Origin: Phoenicibacter sp963588595
Lineage (GTDB): Bacteria; Actinomycetota; Coriobacteriia; Coriobacteriales; Eggerthellaceae
DNA length: 16,021 nt
Assembly: GCA_963588595.1 (NCBI GenBank)
Contig: CAVAIA010000071.1
Coordinates: forward strand, 1 to 16,021
Direction: 5' to 3'
Shown here: piece after piece, positions 13,674 to 16,021 of the stretch
Layout of the letters: each line of letters begins with the position of its first letter
How positions within the stretch are numbered: position 1 is the first letter of the stretch
Notes under the pieces: model-generated
The model's database searches: none
What the model was told of the DNA's origin: nothing
The model's input: the letters and a program-made list of their open reading frames with translations, nothing else
Made by a program: the position numbers and the translations under genes

Positions 13674-14508
13674 ATCCAAAAAAAGAAATGGTTGGCGAAT
13701 AGTTTTTTGGATTGCTCTGCTAATCTTCATAATTTGCGCATCTGTTTTAGGATATCTTCTTTGGACTTATTGGGACGCTCAAAAACAATATGACGATCTT
13801 AAAGTTAATGTGTCTATCGGCTCAACTTTGAGTGACATGACTGTTGATTGGGATGCGCTAAGTGAGAAAAACCCGGACATTTGCGGGTGGATTTATGTGC
13901 CCGACACTCCAATTTCATATCCAATTTGTTGGAAAGAGGGCAATGATTCTTATTATCTTTATCATAATTTCAATCATCGCTCAACTTCATTTGGCGCGGA
14001 ATATGGTTGTATTTTTTTGTCAGGGAACAACAAAAAAGATTGGTCTGATAACTCGAATTTAATTTATGGGCACAACATGTTAAATGGAACGATGTTTTCT
14101 CTTTTTAGTGCCAATCAAGGAAATTCTCAATGGTTTAATTCTCATAGAACGATCTATATATTAACCCCGCAAGGCAATTATAAACTCAACACTTATGCTC
14201 AAAATAAAGTCCCTGCATACACAACAGATATTGTCTACACTTCCTTTCCAAATCAAGAAGAAATAGCAAAGTATGTTGATGCGAGAAAAGCGGCAAGTTT
14301 GGTCGAGGCTAATCCTGCTGGGAAGGAATCGTCTAAGGTCGATAAGCTTTTCACGTTTTCAACGTGTTCTAGTCCAGACGACTATAACAGAATTTTGATG
14401 TTGGCTGAAAAGGAAGAATTTGTTGAGGCGGGAGGCAAGTCTTCAACAAGCGTTGACTCAAATGATGTTCAAGTTATCCAAGACGACGCTCAAGCGCGTC
14501 AAAATTAG
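13651..14508 (+). CDS. srtB: Class B-type sortase
   Basis: A transpeptidase anchored in the membrane and facing outward. In the 285-residue protein a basic N terminus (KNKSKKRNGWR) precedes a single membrane segment at about residues 16-39. The catalytic domain has ICGWIYVPDTPISYPI near 77-92, the catalytic His141 in IYGHNM, Cys239 in FTFSTCSS, and Arg247 in YNRIL. Class B sortases carry the TxTC-type Cys motif and the long CGWIxI(P)…T.IxYP segment. No LPxTG-like or NPxTN-like substrate and no pilin gene lies in the window, so its substrate is encoded elsewhere. ATG 13651 overlaps the phosphotransferase gene by 23 bases with no clear Shine-Dalgarno, suggesting coupling. After the sortase domain there is a short Ser/Asp/Gln-rich tail. 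Confidence 0.9.
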   Translation: MAAHAKNKSKKRNGWRIVFWIALLIFIICASVLGYLLWTYWDAQKQYDDLKVNVSIGSTLSDMTVDWDALSEKNPDICGWIYVPDTPISYPICWKEGNDSYYLYHNFNHRSTSFGAEYGCIFLSGNNKKDWSDNSNLIYGHNMLNGTMFSLFSANQGNSQWFNSHRTIYILTPQGNYKLNTYAQNKVPAYTTDIVYTSFPNQEEIAKYVDARKAASLVEANPAGKESSKVDKLFTFSTCSSPDDYNRILMLAEKEEFVEAGGKSSTSVDSNDVQVIQDDAQARQN

Positions 14509-14570
14509 TTTTATAATCTCTTAACGAAGAAAATTTAATACATTTATAAATTAAGGAGAAGCCTCATCTT
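14509..14570 (+). promoter_or_regulatory. Short leader of alaS, with TATAAT and Shine-Dalgarno
   Basis: TATAAT at 14512-14517 is a good -10 match, but no convincing -35 stands at 16-18 bp upstream. AAGGAG at 14553-14558 is the ribosome site for alaS, with a rather long 12-base spacer to ATG 14571. The 62-base gap is too short for a T-box leader and none of its conserved elements is seen. Confidence 0.35.
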
Positions 14571-16021
14571 ATGAAATATATGACTACAGCTGAAATACGA
14601 GAAGCCTACCTTTCTTTCTTTGAGAAAAAGGGGTGCAAACGCATGCCTTCAAGTTCTCTTGTCCCAGATGACCCTTCTCTTCTTTTGACTAGCGCAGGAA
14701 TGGTTCAATTCAAACCTTATTTTCTTCAACAAAAACATCTCGATGATAAATATATAGGTGCAACCACGTCTCAAAAATGCGTTAGAACTAATGACATCGA
14801 CATAATTGGCACGACAGGTCGTCATCTCTCCTTCTTTGAGATGCTAGGCAACTTTGCGTTCGGTAAATATTTCAAGGACGAGATGTGTGCTTGGGCTCTT
14901 GAGTTTTGCCTAGAAGTTTTGGAATTACCAAAAGAAAAACTTTATTTCACGGTCTTTGAGGACGACGATGAGACTTTTGACAAATGGATTGAGTTAGGCG
15001 TTGACCCTTCCCATGTTTCTAGGTTGGGAGCAGATGACAATTTTTGGAGAGCAGGGCCAACGGGTCCATGTGGTCCTTGTTCAGAAATATATTTTGACAA
15101 AGGACCAGAGTTTGGGTGTGGAAGTCCTGATTGCAAACCTGGGTGTGATTGCGATCGCTATGTTGAATTTTGGAATTGCGTCTTTACTCAATTTGACGCC
15201 CAAGAGGATGGTTCAATGCCTGAGCTTCCTTTTAAAAACATAGACACAGGAATGGGGCTTGAGAGAATGGCCGCCATTATGCAAGGTGTGACTTCCAATT
15301 ACGAGACGGATGTTTTAAGAAGCTTAGTTGGAGTTGGAGAGAGGCTTGCCAAAGTTGAGTATGGCAAAGACGAGGACGTGGATTTGGCGCTTCGAATAAT
15401 GGCAGACCACACTCGTGCTGTAACTTTTATGCTTGCAGATGGAATTTTGCCTTCAAATGAGGGGAGAGGATATGTCCTTAGGAGATTGCTTAGAAGGGCA
15501 ATCATGAAAGGCAATCATATCGGAATTACTGGTGAGTTTATAAACGAGTTTGTCGATGAAATTGTTAATTTGATGGGCAATGTTTATCCTGAGATCATAG
15601 AAAACCGTGAACTAATAAGAAAATTGATCATTAGCGAGGAGAAGAGATTCGGAGCAACCTTGCATTCCGGCAAGACTTTTGTTATGGAAGAAATTTCAAA
15701 GCTTGAGGGCGGCGTTTTGTCTGGGGAAGTTGCTTTTAAATTGCATGACACTTATGGTTTTCCTCTTGAGGTCACTTGCGACATTTGCGCGGAGAATAAT
15801 ATTAAAGTTGACATTGATGGCTTTAATGTCGAGATGGAAAAGCAAAAAGAGCGCGCTAGGCTAGCTGGAGAAAGTGATGCTGAGGCTGCTTGGTCAACAT
15901 ATGGAGGGGTCTTTGCCAAGATTTTAGACAAAAATGGTAAGACAAAATTTGTTGGCTATGACTCTTTAGAATCAAAAGGGCGCGTAATTTCCTTGGTTAG
16001 GCATGGTTCTGAAGTTGAAAG
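14571..16021 (+). CDS. alaS: Alanyl-tRNA synthetase, N-terminal part (3' end outside window)
   Basis: This enzyme charges tRNA-Ala with alanine; the frame stays open to the window edge, 483 codons. The class II catalytic core is complete: LLLTSAGMVQFKPYF near residue 37-51 (motif 1 region), TSQKCVRTNDID near 65-76, HLSFFEMLGNFAFGKYF (motif 2 region), WRAGPTGPCGPCSEIYFD near 160-177, and DTGMGLERMAAIMQG (motif 3). The tRNA-recognition helices follow (ADHTRAVTFMLADG, RGYVLRRLLRRAI, HDTYGFPLEVT). The editing domain and C-terminal domain are cut off. ATG 14571 is preferred over the ATG at 14580, although MTTAEIREA is the usual family start, because it is nearer the AAGGAG. Confidence 0.97.
   Translation, partial: MKYMTTAEIREAYLSFFEKKGCKRMPSSSLVPDDPSLLLTSAGMVQFKPYFLQQKHLDDKYIGATTSQKCVRTNDIDIIGTTGRHLSFFEMLGNFAFGKYFKDEMCAWALEFCLEVLELPKEKLYFTVFEDDDETFDKWIELGVDPSHVSRLGADDNFWRAGPTGPCGPCSEIYFDKGPEFGCGSPDCKPGCDCDRYVEFWNCVFTQFDAQEDGSMPELPFKNIDTGMGLERMAAIMQGVTSNYETDVLRSLVGVGERLAKVEYGKDEDVDLALRIMADHTRAVTFMLADGILPSNEGRGYVLRRLLRRAIMKGNHIGITGEFINEFVDEIVNLMGNVYPEIIENRELIRKLIISEEKRFGATLHSGKTFVMEEISKLEGGVLSGEVAFKLHDTYGFPLEVTCDICAENNIKVDIDGFNVEMEKQKERARLAGESDAEAAWSTYGGVFAKILDKNGKTKFVGYDSLESKGRVISLVRHGSEVE

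Noticed and set aside
14485..14500. GACGC/GCGTC hairpin at the 3' end of the sortase gene as a terminator
   Set aside because: The 5-bp stem is inside the coding sequence and is followed by AAAATTAG, not a T-run.
14509..14570. T-box riboswitch for alaS
   Set aside because: The leader is only 62 bases and lacks a T-box sequence, specifier stem or terminator.

Overview
The window looks like chromosomal DNA from a low-GC actinobacterium, most likely of class Coriobacteriia. The lineage call is an inference. It rests on the atpBEFHAGDC order, on an F-ATPase b subunit with a signal-peptide-like N terminus followed by an ILPNP..FFPM segment, on an alpha subunit with a short insertion before the IIYDDLSKQ segment, and on a CoA-dehydratase-activase-family protein next to rsmI. 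All confident genes are on the + strand and almost nothing is wasted; no stretch longer than 300 bases lacks a gene.

Left end (1-1750): the C-terminal part of a 2-hydroxyacyl-CoA dehydratase activase-like protein, overlapping by 8 bases with rsmI, the 16S rRNA C1402 ribose methyltransferase.

Accessory island (about 1751-5220): this is the most interesting part. A 34-codon gene missed by ordinary ORF calling (1908-2012) encodes a peptide with an acidic leader and an aromatic C-terminal core beginning WYFI and containing a second Trp. It is followed by a strong intrinsic terminator/attenuator, an ABC ATPase, an ABC-2-type permease, a radical SAM enzyme with extra C-terminal cysteines, and an M50 membrane metalloprotease. 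This is the full gene set of the Bacillus subtilis yydFGHIJ (epeXEPAB) epipeptide system, in which a radical SAM epimerase makes D-amino acids in a ribosomal peptide. Here the order is X-A-B-E-P and the core is much changed: shorter, without basic residues, and with a Cys. Expected flow: EpeX is made in excess because of the attenuator and a strong Shine-Dalgarno; EpeE epimerises core residues; EpeP cuts; EpeAB exports or protects.

Energy operon (5223-12032): a promoter, then all eight F1Fo ATP synthase genes, atpB-E-F-H-A-G-D-C. The c-ring sequence suggests proton rather than sodium coupling. The series continues closely into a two-domain polyphosphate:AMP phosphotransferase (12066-13673) and a class B sortase (13651-14508).

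Right end (14571-16021): alaS, cut by the window edge after 483 codons. No tRNA, rRNA, CRISPR array, insertion sequence or attachment site was recognised.
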